DNA of 47,681 nt from Streptomyces sp. MUM 203J (GTDB taxonomy: Bacteria > Actinomycetota > Actinomycetes > Streptomycetales > Streptomycetaceae): assembly GCF_022414595.1 (NCBI RefSeq), contig NZ_JADWYO010000052.1:1-47681 (forward strand), in the 5' to 3' direction. The translations under genes and the position numbers were made by a program. Positions within the stretch are counted from its first letter, which is position 1. Each line of letters starts with the position of its first letter. Shown here in pieces: positions 8,418 through 17,249 of this stretch. Under the pieces are notes generated by a model. That model did not search any database, was not told the origin of the DNA, and saw nothing but the letters and a program-made list of their open reading frames with translations.

Positions 8418-10049
8418 ATGACGGACACGCAGGCCCCCGCCACCGCAACCGCTGCCCCGACTCCCGCCGCCAACCCGGTGGCTCCGGCCCCCGCCGGTGT
8501 CCGTACCGCCGCCGACGTGGTCACGCCCGATCTGGTCGCGCGGCTCACCCGCGGCGTCAGAGGCTCCGGCCGTACCGCCAACCACACCCCGTTCACCGGC
8601 GGGCGGCTGGCCGAGCTGCCCGAGTCCGCGCCCGAGGACGTGGCGGAATCGTTCCGGCGGGCCCGCGCCGCCCAGGCGGCCTGGGCCGCGACCCCCGTCC
8701 GCCGCCGGGCCGCCGTGTTCCTCCGCTTCCACGACCTGCTCCTGGAACGGCAGGGCGAGGTCCTCGACCTGATCCAGCTGGAGACCGGCAAGGCCCGGCT
8801 GCACGCCCACGAGGAGGTGCTGGCCGTCGCCATCGCGGCCCGCCACTACGGGCACCGCGCCTCCGCGTACCTGAGGCCGAAGCGGCACACCGGAGCCGTG
8901 CCGACCCTCACCAAGGTGACCGAACTGCGCCAGCCCAAGGGCGTGGTGGGCCAGATCGCGCCCTGGAACTATCCCCTGGAGCTGTCCGTGGGCGACGCGC
9001 TCCCGGCGCTCGTCGCGGGCAACGCCCTGGTCATGAAGCCCGACACGGAGACGGCGCTGACGGCCCTGTGGGCCCGCGACCTGCTGGTGGAGGCGGGACT
9101 TCCGGAGGCCGTGTTCCAGGTGGTGCTGGGCGAGGGCCCGGTGGTGGGCCCGGAGGTCGTCCGGCACGCGGACTACGTGTCGTTCACCGGCTCGACCCGC
9201 ACCGGCCGGGAGGTCGCGCGGGGGGCGGCGGACCGCCTCGTCGGGGTCTCCCTCGAACTGGGCGGCAAGAACGCGATGCTGGTGCTGCGGGACGCCGACG
9301 TCGAGAAGGCGGCGGCGGGCGCGGTGCGCGCGTGCTTCAGCTCGGCGGGTCAGCTGTGCATCTCGATCGAGCGCCTGTACGTGCACGAGTCGGTGGCCGA
9401 CGCGTTCCTGGAGCGGTTCGCGGCGAGGACGCGGGCGATGCGGCTGGGCACGGCCCTGGCGTACGGGGCGGACATGGGATCCCTGGTCGGTGAGCGCCAG
9501 CTGGAGACCGTCACCCGGCATGTCGAGGACGCCGTCGCGAAGGGCGCGAAGGTGCTGGCGGGCGGCGTGGCCCGGCCGGATGTCGGCCCGCTGTTCTACG
9601 AGCCGACGATCCTGGAGGGCGTCGAGGAGCCGATGGCCGTCTGCGCCGAGGAGACCTTCGGCCCGGTGGTGTCCGTCTACCGCTTCACCGACGAGGACGA
9701 GGTCGTCGAGCGTGCCAACGCCACCGCGTACGGCCTGAACGCCAGCGTCTGGACCCGCGACGGCCGCCGCGGCCACGCCGTCGCCGCCCGCCTGCGCGCG
9801 GGCACGGTCAACATCAACGAGGGGTACAGCGCCGCGTACGGCAGTGTGCGCGCGCCGATGGGCGGCATGAAGGAGTCGGGCCTCGGCCGGCGGCACGGGG
9901 CGGAGGGCATCCTCAAGTACACCGAGGCCCAGACGGTCGCCCAGCAGAGGGTCATGCCGCTGGCGCCTTCCTTCGGGATGGACGACGCGAAGTACGCGCA
10001 GTTCATGAGCCGCAGCCTGAGGCTGATGAAGGCCCTGCGGCTGCGCTGA
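8418..10049 (+). CDS. NAD(P)-dependent aldehyde dehydrogenase, succinate-semialdehyde type
   Basis: Oxidises an aldehyde to the acid with NAD(P)+; overall sequence fits the succinate semialdehyde dehydrogenase branch, which would convert succinic semialdehyde to succinate in the cytoplasm. From ATG8418 the product is 543 residues. Catalytic motifs: PWNYPL with Asn184, LELGGKN with general-base Glu280, and the nucleophile Cys314 in SAGQLCIS. The FTGS nucleotide-binding turn lies between Asn184 and Glu280. The frame is open much further upstream inside the kinase gene, but the Ala/Pro-rich start after the 8294-8417 gap is the sensible one. The oxidoreductase gene follows after 33 bases, so the two probably form an operon. 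Exact substrate is not provable here. Confidence 0.9.
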   Translation: MTDTQAPATATAAPTPAANPVAPAPAGVRTAADVVTPDLVARLTRGVRGSGRTANHTPFTGGRLAELPESAPEDVAESFRRARAAQAAWAATPVRRRAAVFLRFHDLLLERQGEVLDLIQLETGKARLHAHEEVLAVAIAARHYGHRASAYLRPKRHTGAVPTLTKVTELRQPKGVVGQIAPWNYPLELSVGDALPALVAGNALVMKPDTETALTALWARDLLVEAGLPEAVFQVVLGEGPVVGPEVVRHADYVSFTGSTRTGREVARGAADRLVGVSLELGGKNAMLVLRDADVEKAAAGAVRACFSSAGQLCISIERLYVHESVADAFLERFAARTRAMRLGTALAYGADMGSLVGERQLETVTRHVEDAVAKGAKVLAGGVARPDVGPLFYEPTILEGVEEPMAVCAEETFGPVVSVYRFTDEDEVVERANATAYGLNASVWTRDGRRGHAVAARLRAGTVNINEGYSAAYGSVRAPMGGMKESGLGRRHGAEGILKYTEAQTVAQQRVMPLAPSFGMDDAKYAQFMSRSLRLMKALRLR

Positions 10050-10082
10050 CGGTTCCGTGGTCCCTGTGGTGTGAGGAGAGAG

Positions 10083-11867
10083 ATGCCGGAAGCTCGGTAC
10101 GACTACGACGTCATAGTGATCGGCTCGGGCTTCGGCGGCTCGGTGGCGGCGCTGCGGCTGACGGAGAAGGGCTACCGGGTCGGGGTCCTGGAGGCGGGCC
10201 GCCGCTTCACCCCGGAGACCCTGCCCAGGAACTCCTGGGACCTGAGGAACTACCTGTGGGCCCCGGCGCTCGGCCTATACGGCCTCCAGCGCGTGCACCT
10301 GCTGGGCAATGTGATGGTGCTGGCGGGCGCGGGGGTGGGCGGCGGCTCGCTCAACTACGCGAACACGCTGTACGTCCCGCCGCCCGCGTTCTTCCAGGAC
10401 CGGCAATGGGCGTCCGTCACGGACTGGCAGGCCGAGCTGGCCCCGTACTACGACCAGGCGAAACGCATGCTGGGCGTGCGCCTCAACCCCACGACGACCC
10501 CGTCGGACGTCCATCTGAAGGCGGCGGCACGGGCGATGGGCGTGGGCGACACGTTCCACATGGCACCGGTGGGTGTGTTCTTCGGGGACGGGAAGGATGC
10601 GGAGGGCACGGCTCCGGGGGCGTCGCCCGGGGGCGAGGCGCCGGACCCGTACTTCGGAGGGGCGGGCCCGGCACGGCGGGCGTGCACCGAGTGCGGCGAG
10701 TGCATGACGGGCTGCCGGCACGGCGCGAAGAACACGCTGACGGAGAACTACCTGTACCTCGCGGAGAAGGCGGGGGCGGAGATCCACCCGATGACGACGG
10801 TACGGGCGGTCGCGGAGGCCCCGGGGGGTTCGGCGTACGAGGTCCGTACGGTCCCCACGAACAGGCGCAGGTCGAAGCCGCGCACCTTCCGCGCCCGCCA
10901 TGTCGTCGTGGCCGCGGGGACCTACGGCACGCAGACCCTCCTGCACACCATGAAGGACAAGGGCCTGCTCCCCCGCATCTCGGACCGCCTGGGCGAGCTG
11001 ACCCGCACGAACTCGGAGGCGCTGGTCGGCTCCCAGACGACGGACCGCCGCTACCGGGCCCGCCACGGGGCGGACCCGGACTTCACCCGGGGCGTGGCGA
11101 TCACCTCGTCCGTCCACCCGGACGAGAACACGCACATCGAGCCGGTCCGGTACGGCAGAGGCTCGAACGCGATGGGCTCGCTGTCGATCCTCCAGGTCCC
11201 GTACGTCCCGGACGGGAAGGGCCGGGTGCGGGGGTGGCTGGGCAACGCGGCGAGGCACCCGGTGCTGACGCTCCGCTCCGTCTCCAACCGCCGCTGGTCG
11301 GAGCGGTCGATCATCGGCCTGGTGATGCAGTCGCTGGACAACTCGCTGACGACGTACCGGAAGCGGGGCGGCCTGGGCAAGGGACTGCTGACCGCCCGCC
11401 AGGGCCACGGCACCCCGAACCCGAAGCAGATCCGGGAGGCGACGGAGGCGGCGACGGCCATCGCGGAGGAGATCAACGGCTTCGCGGGCTCGAACATCGG
11501 CGAACTGATGGGCACCCCGCTGACGGCCCACTTCCTGGGCGGCTGCGTGATCGGCGCGTCGCCGGAGGAGGGCGTGATCGACCCGTACCACCGGCTGTAC
11601 GGGCACCCGGGCATCTCGGTCGTGGACGGCGCGGCCGTCTCCGCGAACCTGGGCGTGAACCCGTCCCTGACGATCACCGCCCAGGCGGAGCGGGCCATGT
11701 CCCTGTGGCCCAACAAGGGCGAGCCCGACGCCCGCCCGGCGCAGGGGGAGCGGTATGTGCGGATGACCCCGGTGGAGCCGAAGAACCCGGCGGTGCCCAG
11801 GGAGGCGTTCGGGGCGCTGCGGCTGCCGGTGCTGCCGGTGCCGAGGGTGCCCCGCAAGGACGACTGA
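10083..11867 (+). CDS. GMC-family FAD oxidoreductase, cholesterol-oxidase-like (ChoD type)
   Basis: Flavoprotein of the glucose-methanol-choline family, close in layout to actinobacterial ChoD-type cholesterol oxidases. ATG10083 follows GAGGAGAG and gives 594 residues; an in-frame GTG at 10071 is the alternative. The dinucleotide fold is at the N-terminus (VIVIGSGFGGS, Gly14/16/19). A GAGVGGGSLNYAN segment fits the flavin-binding loop. The C-terminal GMC domain contains HFLGGC and the FAD-contacting ISVVDGAAVSANLGVNP. A Cys201-x2-Cys204-x2-Cys207-x3-Cys211 cluster sits mid-protein and resembles a 4Fe-4S ligand set. There is no export signal. It lies directly downstream of the aldehyde dehydrogenase, suggesting alcohol/steroid and aldehyde oxidation in one unit; steroid activity is unproven. 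Confidence 0.85.
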   Translation: MPEARYDYDVIVIGSGFGGSVAALRLTEKGYRVGVLEAGRRFTPETLPRNSWDLRNYLWAPALGLYGLQRVHLLGNVMVLAGAGVGGGSLNYANTLYVPPPAFFQDRQWASVTDWQAELAPYYDQAKRMLGVRLNPTTTPSDVHLKAAARAMGVGDTFHMAPVGVFFGDGKDAEGTAPGASPGGEAPDPYFGGAGPARRACTECGECMTGCRHGAKNTLTENYLYLAEKAGAEIHPMTTVRAVAEAPGGSAYEVRTVPTNRRRSKPRTFRARHVVVAAGTYGTQTLLHTMKDKGLLPRISDRLGELTRTNSEALVGSQTTDRRYRARHGADPDFTRGVAITSSVHPDENTHIEPVRYGRGSNAMGSLSILQVPYVPDGKGRVRGWLGNAARHPVLTLRSVSNRRWSERSIIGLVMQSLDNSLTTYRKRGGLGKGLLTARQGHGTPNPKQIREATEAATAIAEEINGFAGSNIGELMGTPLTAHFLGGCVIGASPEEGVIDPYHRLYGHPGISVVDGAAVSANLGVNPSLTITAQAERAMSLWPNKGEPDARPAQGERYVRMTPVEPKNPAVPREAFGALRLPVLPVPRVPRKDD

Positions 11868-11895
11868 CTTCTTTGTGCTTCCCCGGGAAACACAA

Positions 11896-11933
11896 GAGAG
11901 GCGCTGCACCCCCCTCCGAGTGCAGCGCCTCTC
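11896..11933. terminator. Bidirectional terminator hairpin
   Basis: Perfect 14-bp stem GAGAGGCGCTGCAC / GTGCAGCGCCTCTC with a 10-base C-rich loop, between the converging oxidoreductase and LAETG-protein genes. A second short inverted repeat (TTGTG.TTCCC / GGGAA.CACAA) directly precedes it at 11873-11895. Confidence 0.85.
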
Positions 11934-11980
11934 CGGCTCTACGGGTGCGCCTTCCTGTCGTCAGACGCGACCGCTGCTAC

Positions 11981-13105
11981 TTACGCGGTGGCACCGCTGT
12001 TGCGACGCTTCAGCGCGAAGACGACACCGGCACCGGCGACGATGGCGACGCCACCGGCGATGCCGATGGTGGGCAGCATCGAGGAGGAACCGGTCTCGGC
12101 GAGCTCGCCCTTGATCGGCATCTCGGAGAGACCACCCTGCGGGGCGGGCTTGTTCTCGACCTTGCCCGGCTTGCCCTTGGCGTCGTCGACCTTGCCCGGC
12201 TTGGCGCTGGCGGCGAGGATCTCGAACTCGTACTCCGTCTCCTCACCGAACTCGCAGACGTCGTTCTTGGTGATGTTGATGCCGGAGGCGAAAGCGAAGC
12301 CGTAGCCGGCCGGAGCCTTCTCGTTCACCATCAGACGCATCGGGGCGTCCGCGTACTCGCCCGGCTTCAGGTCCTGCGCGCTGCCGAAGTAGCCCAGGTC
12401 GTCGTTGATGGTCTCCCAGCCCGAGCCGATGTTCGCCTGGACGGTGACGAACTTCGACATGTCGTCGAACTCCTTGCCGTCGATGGCCACGGTCATGAGG
12501 TAGGCGGCAACCTCGTCGAGGACGTTGTCGGAGTTGTTCGCGGCGCGGAACGTGAACTCCTTCCAGCCGGAGCCGGCCACGACCTTGGACGGCAGGCCGA
12601 TGAGCTCGGTGGAGACGTCCTCGTTGTCCACGACGTCCGCGCAGCTGAACTCTTCTTCCTCCTCCTTGGTCACCTCCTCGTCCTTCTTCTCGTCGGACGT
12701 GGCGTTCTCGTCGTCCTTCTTGTCCTCGTCCTTGCTCTCCTCGCCGTCCTTCTTCTCGTCCGGCGCGGAGGGCTGCTCTTCCTTGGTCTCCTCGGACGGC
12801 GCGGTGTTCTCGTCGTCCTTGGTCTCCTCGCCGGCGGTGTTCTCGTCCGGCGTGGTGGCGTTCTCGCCGCCCGTGTTCTCCTCGGTCTCCTTGCTCTCCG
12901 GCGCGGTGGTCTCGCCGTCGTTCTCGGAGGTGCCGTTCGACTGGGCGTCGTCCTTGGTCTCCTCGCCCGCGCCGCCCGTGGAGGTGGCCGTCTCGGCCGC
13001 GGCGGGTGATCCGTCGGTCGCGTAGGCGGCCGGGGACATCAGGAACGCGGCAGGCGTGATGACGGCGGTCGCGGCGGCGACGGCCATGGCACGACGAAGC
13101 TTCAA
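11981..13105 (-). CDS. Secreted LAETG wall-anchored acidic protein
   Basis: Surface protein covalently attached to peptidoglycan by a class E sortase, the type that uses LAXTG in Streptomyces. TTG13105 is chosen because it places KLRRAMAVAAATAVITPAAF, a typical signal peptide, at the N-terminus; ATG13087 is possible. The mature N-terminal part is a long Glu/Lys/Thr/Asp-rich disordered stretch. A folded domain of about 150 residues follows (from SCADVV to CEFGEE, one Cys near each end), then a linker. The sorting signal is LAETG (codons 12103-12089), a hydrophobic helix, and the tail KRRNSGATA. It is transcribed divergently from the LamG gene. The function of the folded domain is not recognised. 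Confidence 0.85.
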   Translation of the reverse strand: MKLRRAMAVAAATAVITPAAFLMSPAAYATDGSPAAAETATSTGGAGEETKDDAQSNGTSENDGETTAPESKETEENTGGENATTPDENTAGEETKDDENTAPSEETKEEQPSAPDEKKDGEESKDEDKKDDENATSDEKKDEEVTKEEEEEFSCADVVDNEDVSTELIGLPSKVVAGSGWKEFTFRAANNSDNVLDEVAAYLMTVAIDGKEFDDMSKFVTVQANIGSGWETINDDLGYFGSAQDLKPGEYADAPMRLMVNEKAPAGYGFAFASGINITKNDVCEFGEETEYEFEILAASAKPGKVDDAKGKPGKVENKPAPQGGLSEMPIKGELAETGSSSMLPTIGIAGGVAIVAGAGVVFALKRRNSGATA

Positions 13106-13253
13106 GTCAAGACCCCGTGGTCTCGGCGTGCCGTTGGTGGCGGCACGCGGTCCGGTGTGGCCTCCCCCGCCGTGTTGCGGGCGTGGCCATTGGTTTCGCA
13201 TAGGTGACCTGCGGCGGGCGGGATTGGTTGCACGGGAACTCACAGGTTCTTTA

Positions 13254-13269
13254 TGTGAGCTGCATCACC
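13254..13269. promoter_or_regulatory. CRP-like operator
   Basis: TGTGAGCTGCATCACC matches the actinobacterial Crp pattern TGTGA-N6-TCACA at 9 of 10 half-site positions. It overlaps an everted repeat CTCACA-N9-TGTGAG (13239-13259). It lies in the divergent gap between the LAETG and LamG genes, about 30 bases upstream of the -35-like element for the LamG gene. Confidence 0.4.
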
Positions 13270-13296
13270 CGCAAGAGTGATTGGCGTAATTGTGTG

Positions 13297-13325
13297 TTGA
13301 CGTTGTGTGACTTCGTGGCTTGGAT
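13297..13325 (+). promoter_or_regulatory. Probable promoter of the LamG gene
   Basis: TTGACG (13297-13302), a 17-base spacer and TTGGAT (13320-13325) resemble a vegetative promoter. Predicted transcription start is near 13332, about 30 bases before ATG13362, which has a GGGGGGGA Shine-Dalgarno. Confidence 0.5.
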
Positions 13326-13361
13326 CGCGTCATGTCTTGATCAACTGCGAATGGGGGGGAC

Positions 13362-16300
13362 ATGCGCACGAGTCCATCGGGGGTCCACAGGCGAAGACAG
13401 TGGCCCCGCGCCGCCGTCGTGGCGGCCATCGCCATGACGACGGCCGTGTCCGGCCTGACGCTCCCGGCGATCGGCCAGGAACAGGCGGCGGAGGCGACCG
13501 CAGGGGGCAACGCGGCGCTCTCGGAGAGTCGCAAGGCGCTGGAGGAAGCGAAGCGCACCGGCGCCCGTGTCGAGGTCACAGCCGAGCGCTCCGAGCGTGC
13601 AACGGTCTTCGCGAACCCGGACGGGTACACCTTCACCCTGGAGGAATCCGCCGTCCCCGTGCGCGTCCGGAAGCCCGACGGAGGCTGGCAGAAGCCGGAC
13701 GCCACGCTGGAGCAGCGGGCGGACGGGACGATCGGGCCCCGGGCCGCCGCCGCGGAGATGACGTTCTCCGGTGGCGATGACGCGACCCCGCTCGTGTCCA
13801 TCGCGGACAGCGGCCGGTCGCTTGCCCTTGAGTGGCCCGGGAAGCTCCCGAAGCCTGAGCTGGACGGCACGAGCGCGCTCTACCGAGAGGTTCTCCCGGA
13901 CGTCGACCTGAAGGTGACGGCGACGGTCGAGAGCTTCCAGCACGTGCTGGTCGTCAAGTCGCGCCGGGCCGCCTCCGACAAGCGGCTCAAGGAACTGACC
14001 TTCGGACTGAAGACGAAGGGCCTCGCGGTCAGCAAGGGCGCGGCCGGAAACCTGAACGCCGTCGATGACAGCGGACAGACCGTGTTCCGCGCGCCGCTGG
14101 CGCTCATGTGGGACTCGGCGGGCAAGAGCAAGCCGCAGCCCAAGTCCTCGTCGGCGGCACCCGCGATGCGCGCTGCCGCAGCGCCCGAAGCCGAGGTGCC
14201 GCGCGACCCGTCCGAGGTGGCGCCGTCCGGCAAGGGACTGCAGCCCGGGCAGGGCGACAAGATCGCCCGCATGGATGTGAAGGTCGACCAGGAGTCGCTC
14301 TCGGTCGTGCCCGATGCGGCCATGCTGGCCGGGACACCGGATTCGGCCTTCCCGCTGTTCATCGACCCGACCGTGACCTGGGGCGAGTCGGAGCGGACGC
14401 AGCTACGCTCGGACGGCTATGTGTCGTACAACTGGTCCAACGGCTCTGACGGCCGGGGGCAGGGTGTCGGCAAGTGCGGTAGCTGGAACGGCTACTACTG
14501 CGGGCCCGGTTACGTGCAGCGCCTGTACTACGAGTTCTCCGCGGCCAGTCTGAAGGGCAAGAAGGTCCTGGACGCGACGTTCCGGGTGACCGAGCCCTGG
14601 GCGTTCCAGTGCGAGCCGCGCTGGGTGGACCTGGTCCGTACGGACAACATCTCCTCGGCCACCACCTGGGCGACCCGTCCGAAGGAACGGGACCTGATGG
14701 TGGACCGGAACGTCTCCGCAGGACGCGGGTCCCTGTGCGACCCGGACTCCCCGGACGCGCCGATCGAGTTCCGCGACAACCCGGCGGAGAGCAACGAGAA
14801 CCTCACCCCGACCGTCCGCGACTTCGCGGCGGGCAAGTTCCAGCGGCTGACACTTCAGCTCCGCGCCCACGACGAGACCGACACGTCGGCGTGGAAGCGC
14901 TTCAAGGACGACGCCGTGCTGGCCGTGGTCTTCGTGGGACTGCCGGACACGCCGACCGGGGTCGGACTGGTGGCCGGGTCGGGCGCGGTGTGCTCCACCT
15001 CCGAAAGCAGCCCGTCCGTCATCTCGGACCCCACTCCGGCGCTGGCCGCGACCGCACGCACCAAGGCGGGCGGCGAAAAGGAGGCAAGCCTCCGAGCCGT
15101 GTTCGACATCGACCACAAGAACGCTGACGGCACCTGGTCGGACACACCTCCCGGCAACGGCGACACACGTCCGTCGACGGGCTATGTGGGCCACGACACC
15201 AAGGTGACCATGTCGTGGTCCACCCTGGCTGAGGGCAAGCTCTACCGGTACCGCTCGTGGGTGCGCTCGTACTACGACGGCGGAAAGTCCTCGCTTGGCG
15301 GGCCGTCCAGCGAGAACGCGACGGGCTGGTGTTACTTCAAGGTCGACGCTACCGCGCCCGAGGCGCCGCGGATCTCACTTTCCAGCCCGTACAGCGAATG
15401 CACGTCTAACGACTGCGTCGCGGCCGGTGGCCCGGGAGCAAAGGCCACCATCACACTCAAAGCGGCTGACGGCGACACCAATAATGTGGCGTACCAGTAC
15501 CGGCTCTCCAACGGCGAGGCGTGGCGCGAGGCAACGAAGGTCTGCTCGAGGGCCGTTGCTTCGAAGTGGTGTCCCAAGGCCCCGGAGTCTGCCCCATACG
15601 TCTACGGATATCGAGCCACCGTCACGCCAGACCGTTCCGGAACCTTCCGTCTCTATGCGCGCGCCAAGGACGATGCTGGCCGCTGGGGCGCCGAGCAGGT
15701 CGTCGACTTCCTCGTCGCCGCAGGCGAAGGCCCCGTTGCCCGCTGGCACTTCAACGAAGGCAGTGGCGCCGCCACCGACTCGTCCGGCAACGGCACGACC
15801 CACAACGCGAGCCTGTCCGGCGGAGCCATCCGTGACGACCGGGGTCGCCGTGGCCTGATCACCCATGACGGGAACGGCGCCGAACTCGCCACCCCCGTCA
15901 CGGACAAGGGTCTGGCGACCAACGGGAGTGCGGGCTACGCGGCCACATCCGGTCCGGTGCTGGAGACCCGCTCCTCGTACACCGTGTCCGCCTGGGCGCG
16001 GCTGGACGACCCGACCCGCTACATGACGGTCGCGAGCCAGAGCGGATCGTTCTACGGCGCCTTCTACCTCTCGTACCTGCCCTCGGAGAAGACCTGGGCG
16101 CTGCGTACGTCACCGAAGGACGCGGCGGACGGCAATCTGTCCGATCAGAAAGTGATCGCCAAGCAGCCTGCCACCGTGGGCGCCTGGACCCATCTGGCCG
16201 CCGTCTACGACGCCGAGGCGCAGCAGATACGCCTGTACGTCAACGGGCAGCTCCAGGGCGCCGACAGCGTCAGCCCGTCCTGGTCGTCCACGGGGCCCTT

Positions 16301-17138
16301 CCAGATCGGACGCGTCATCTGGCGCGGGAACTACACCGACTACTGGACCGGCTCCGTCGACGAGGTGGCCGCCTGGCAGCGGGCGCTCCTCCCCGCGGAG
16401 ATCGCGCAGGAGGCGCGGCTGCTGACGTCGGAGCAGTACGCGGGCGTCGAGCTGGTGGCCGACTGGAACGCCTCCGGTGTCTCCGGTGCGTCCGTCACGG
16501 ACACCATGTCCGGGTACGGGAGGGAGCTGACGCTGTCCGGTGGGGCGAAGGCGGAGAACGAGGCCATCCAGTTCGACGGTGTGGACGACGCGGCGACCGC
16601 CGCCGGACCGCCGGTGGACGACACCGGCTCGTTCACCGTGACCGCCGCGGTCGAACTGGACAGCGCGAAACTGCTGGCCAAGGGCACCGGGTACAAGGGC
16701 CAGGTGCTCGGCCAGCGCACGGCTGACGGGTCGGCCTGGGGCTTCTGGTTCCAGGTCACCGACACCAGGACGGTCTTCGACGAGGAGACGTTCGAGGAAC
16801 GGACCGTACCTGTCGGGTTCTGGCATTTCGGGCGCCTCAACGCGGACGGCACCTTCTCCACGGTGGCCTCGGACGAGGAGGCCGCACTCGACAGCGCCGT
16901 CCGGCTGACCGGCATCCACGACGCCCAGGCAGGCACCATCAGCCTGTATCTCGGCCACAACGTGAACGGTGAGCCCACGGCGTACACCGCCAAGCTCGGC
17001 GCCGGGGAGTTCGCGTTGGCCAAGGGCTACACCTCGGGCGGCTGGAAGCACCACCTGCCTGCCCGGATCAGCGACGTACGCCTGTGGGCCGGAGCCATGG
17101 CCGGCTCCAAGCAGGTGGAGCGGCACGTAGGCGACTGA
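13362..17138 (+). CDS. Large secreted LamG / DNRLRE-like domain protein
   Basis: 1258-residue exported protein. A basic N-terminus and hydrophobic segment (about 17-38) form the signal peptide. The middle (about 340-523, from ESERTQLRSDGYVSYNW) looks like the DNRLRE-type beta domain common in actinobacterial wall proteins. A fibronectin-like section follows. Two LamG/concanavalin-like domains come last: about 791-1015, opening VARWHFNEGSG with the typical YTVSAWARLDD and WTHLAAVYD strands, and about 1029-1258, opening VADWNASG. It is probably an adhesive or carbohydrate-binding structural protein. It sits directly upstream of the RHS gene, separated by a strong terminator. In many Streptomyces RHS proteins these domains are part of the RHS chain itself, so the two may function together (inference). 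Confidence 0.8.
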   Translation: MRTSPSGVHRRRQWPRAAVVAAIAMTTAVSGLTLPAIGQEQAAEATAGGNAALSESRKALEEAKRTGARVEVTAERSERATVFANPDGYTFTLEESAVPVRVRKPDGGWQKPDATLEQRADGTIGPRAAAAEMTFSGGDDATPLVSIADSGRSLALEWPGKLPKPELDGTSALYREVLPDVDLKVTATVESFQHVLVVKSRRAASDKRLKELTFGLKTKGLAVSKGAAGNLNAVDDSGQTVFRAPLALMWDSAGKSKPQPKSSSAAPAMRAAAAPEAEVPRDPSEVAPSGKGLQPGQGDKIARMDVKVDQESLSVVPDAAMLAGTPDSAFPLFIDPTVTWGESERTQLRSDGYVSYNWSNGSDGRGQGVGKCGSWNGYYCGPGYVQRLYYEFSAASLKGKKVLDATFRVTEPWAFQCEPRWVDLVRTDNISSATTWATRPKERDLMVDRNVSAGRGSLCDPDSPDAPIEFRDNPAESNENLTPTVRDFAAGKFQRLTLQLRAHDETDTSAWKRFKDDAVLAVVFVGLPDTPTGVGLVAGSGAVCSTSESSPSVISDPTPALAATARTKAGGEKEASLRAVFDIDHKNADGTWSDTPPGNGDTRPSTGYVGHDTKVTMSWSTLAEGKLYRYRSWVRSYYDGGKSSLGGPSSENATGWCYFKVDATAPEAPRISLSSPYSECTSNDCVAAGGPGAKATITLKAADGDTNNVAYQYRLSNGEAWREATKVCSRAVASKWCPKAPESAPYVYGYRATVTPDRSGTFRLYARAKDDAGRWGAEQVVDFLVAAGEGPVARWHFNEGSGAATDSSGNGTTHNASLSGGAIRDDRGRRGLITHDGNGAELATPVTDKGLATNGSAGYAATSGPVLETRSSYTVSAWARLDDPTRYMTVASQSGSFYGAFYLSYLPSEKTWALRTSPKDAADGNLSDQKVIAKQPATVGAWTHLAAVYDAEAQQIRLYVNGQLQGADSVSPSWSSTGPFQIGRVIWRGNYTDYWTGSVDEVAAWQRALLPAEIAQEARLLTSEQYAGVELVADWNASGVSGASVTDTMSGYGRELTLSGGAKAENEAIQFDGVDDAATAAGPPVDDTGSFTVTAAVELDSAKLLAKGTGYKGQVLGQRTADGSAWGFWFQVTDTRTVFDEETFEERTVPVGFWHFGRLNADGTFSTVASDEEAALDSAVRLTGIHDAQAGTISLYLGHNVNGEPTAYTAKLGAGEFALAKGYTSGGWKHHLPARISDVRLWAGAMAGSKQVERHVGD

Positions 17139-17148
17139 CGGGAGAGGC

Positions 17149-17186
17149 GGCGGGCGGCGCTTGTGCGTGCACAGGCGCCGCCCGCC
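17149..17186. terminator. Strong terminator hairpin between LamG and RHS genes
   Basis: GGCGGGCGGCGC (17149-17160) pairs perfectly with GCGCCGCCCGCC (17175-17186). The loop itself pairs further (TGTGC / GCACA). It suggests that the RHS gene has its own promoter in the remaining 60 bases or relies on read-through. Confidence 0.75.
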
Positions 17187-17249
17187 CCGATCCCCGCCTG
17201 TACCGGGCTTCCTCCGGTTCTCCCAACTACTTCCAGGAACGGATGACTC

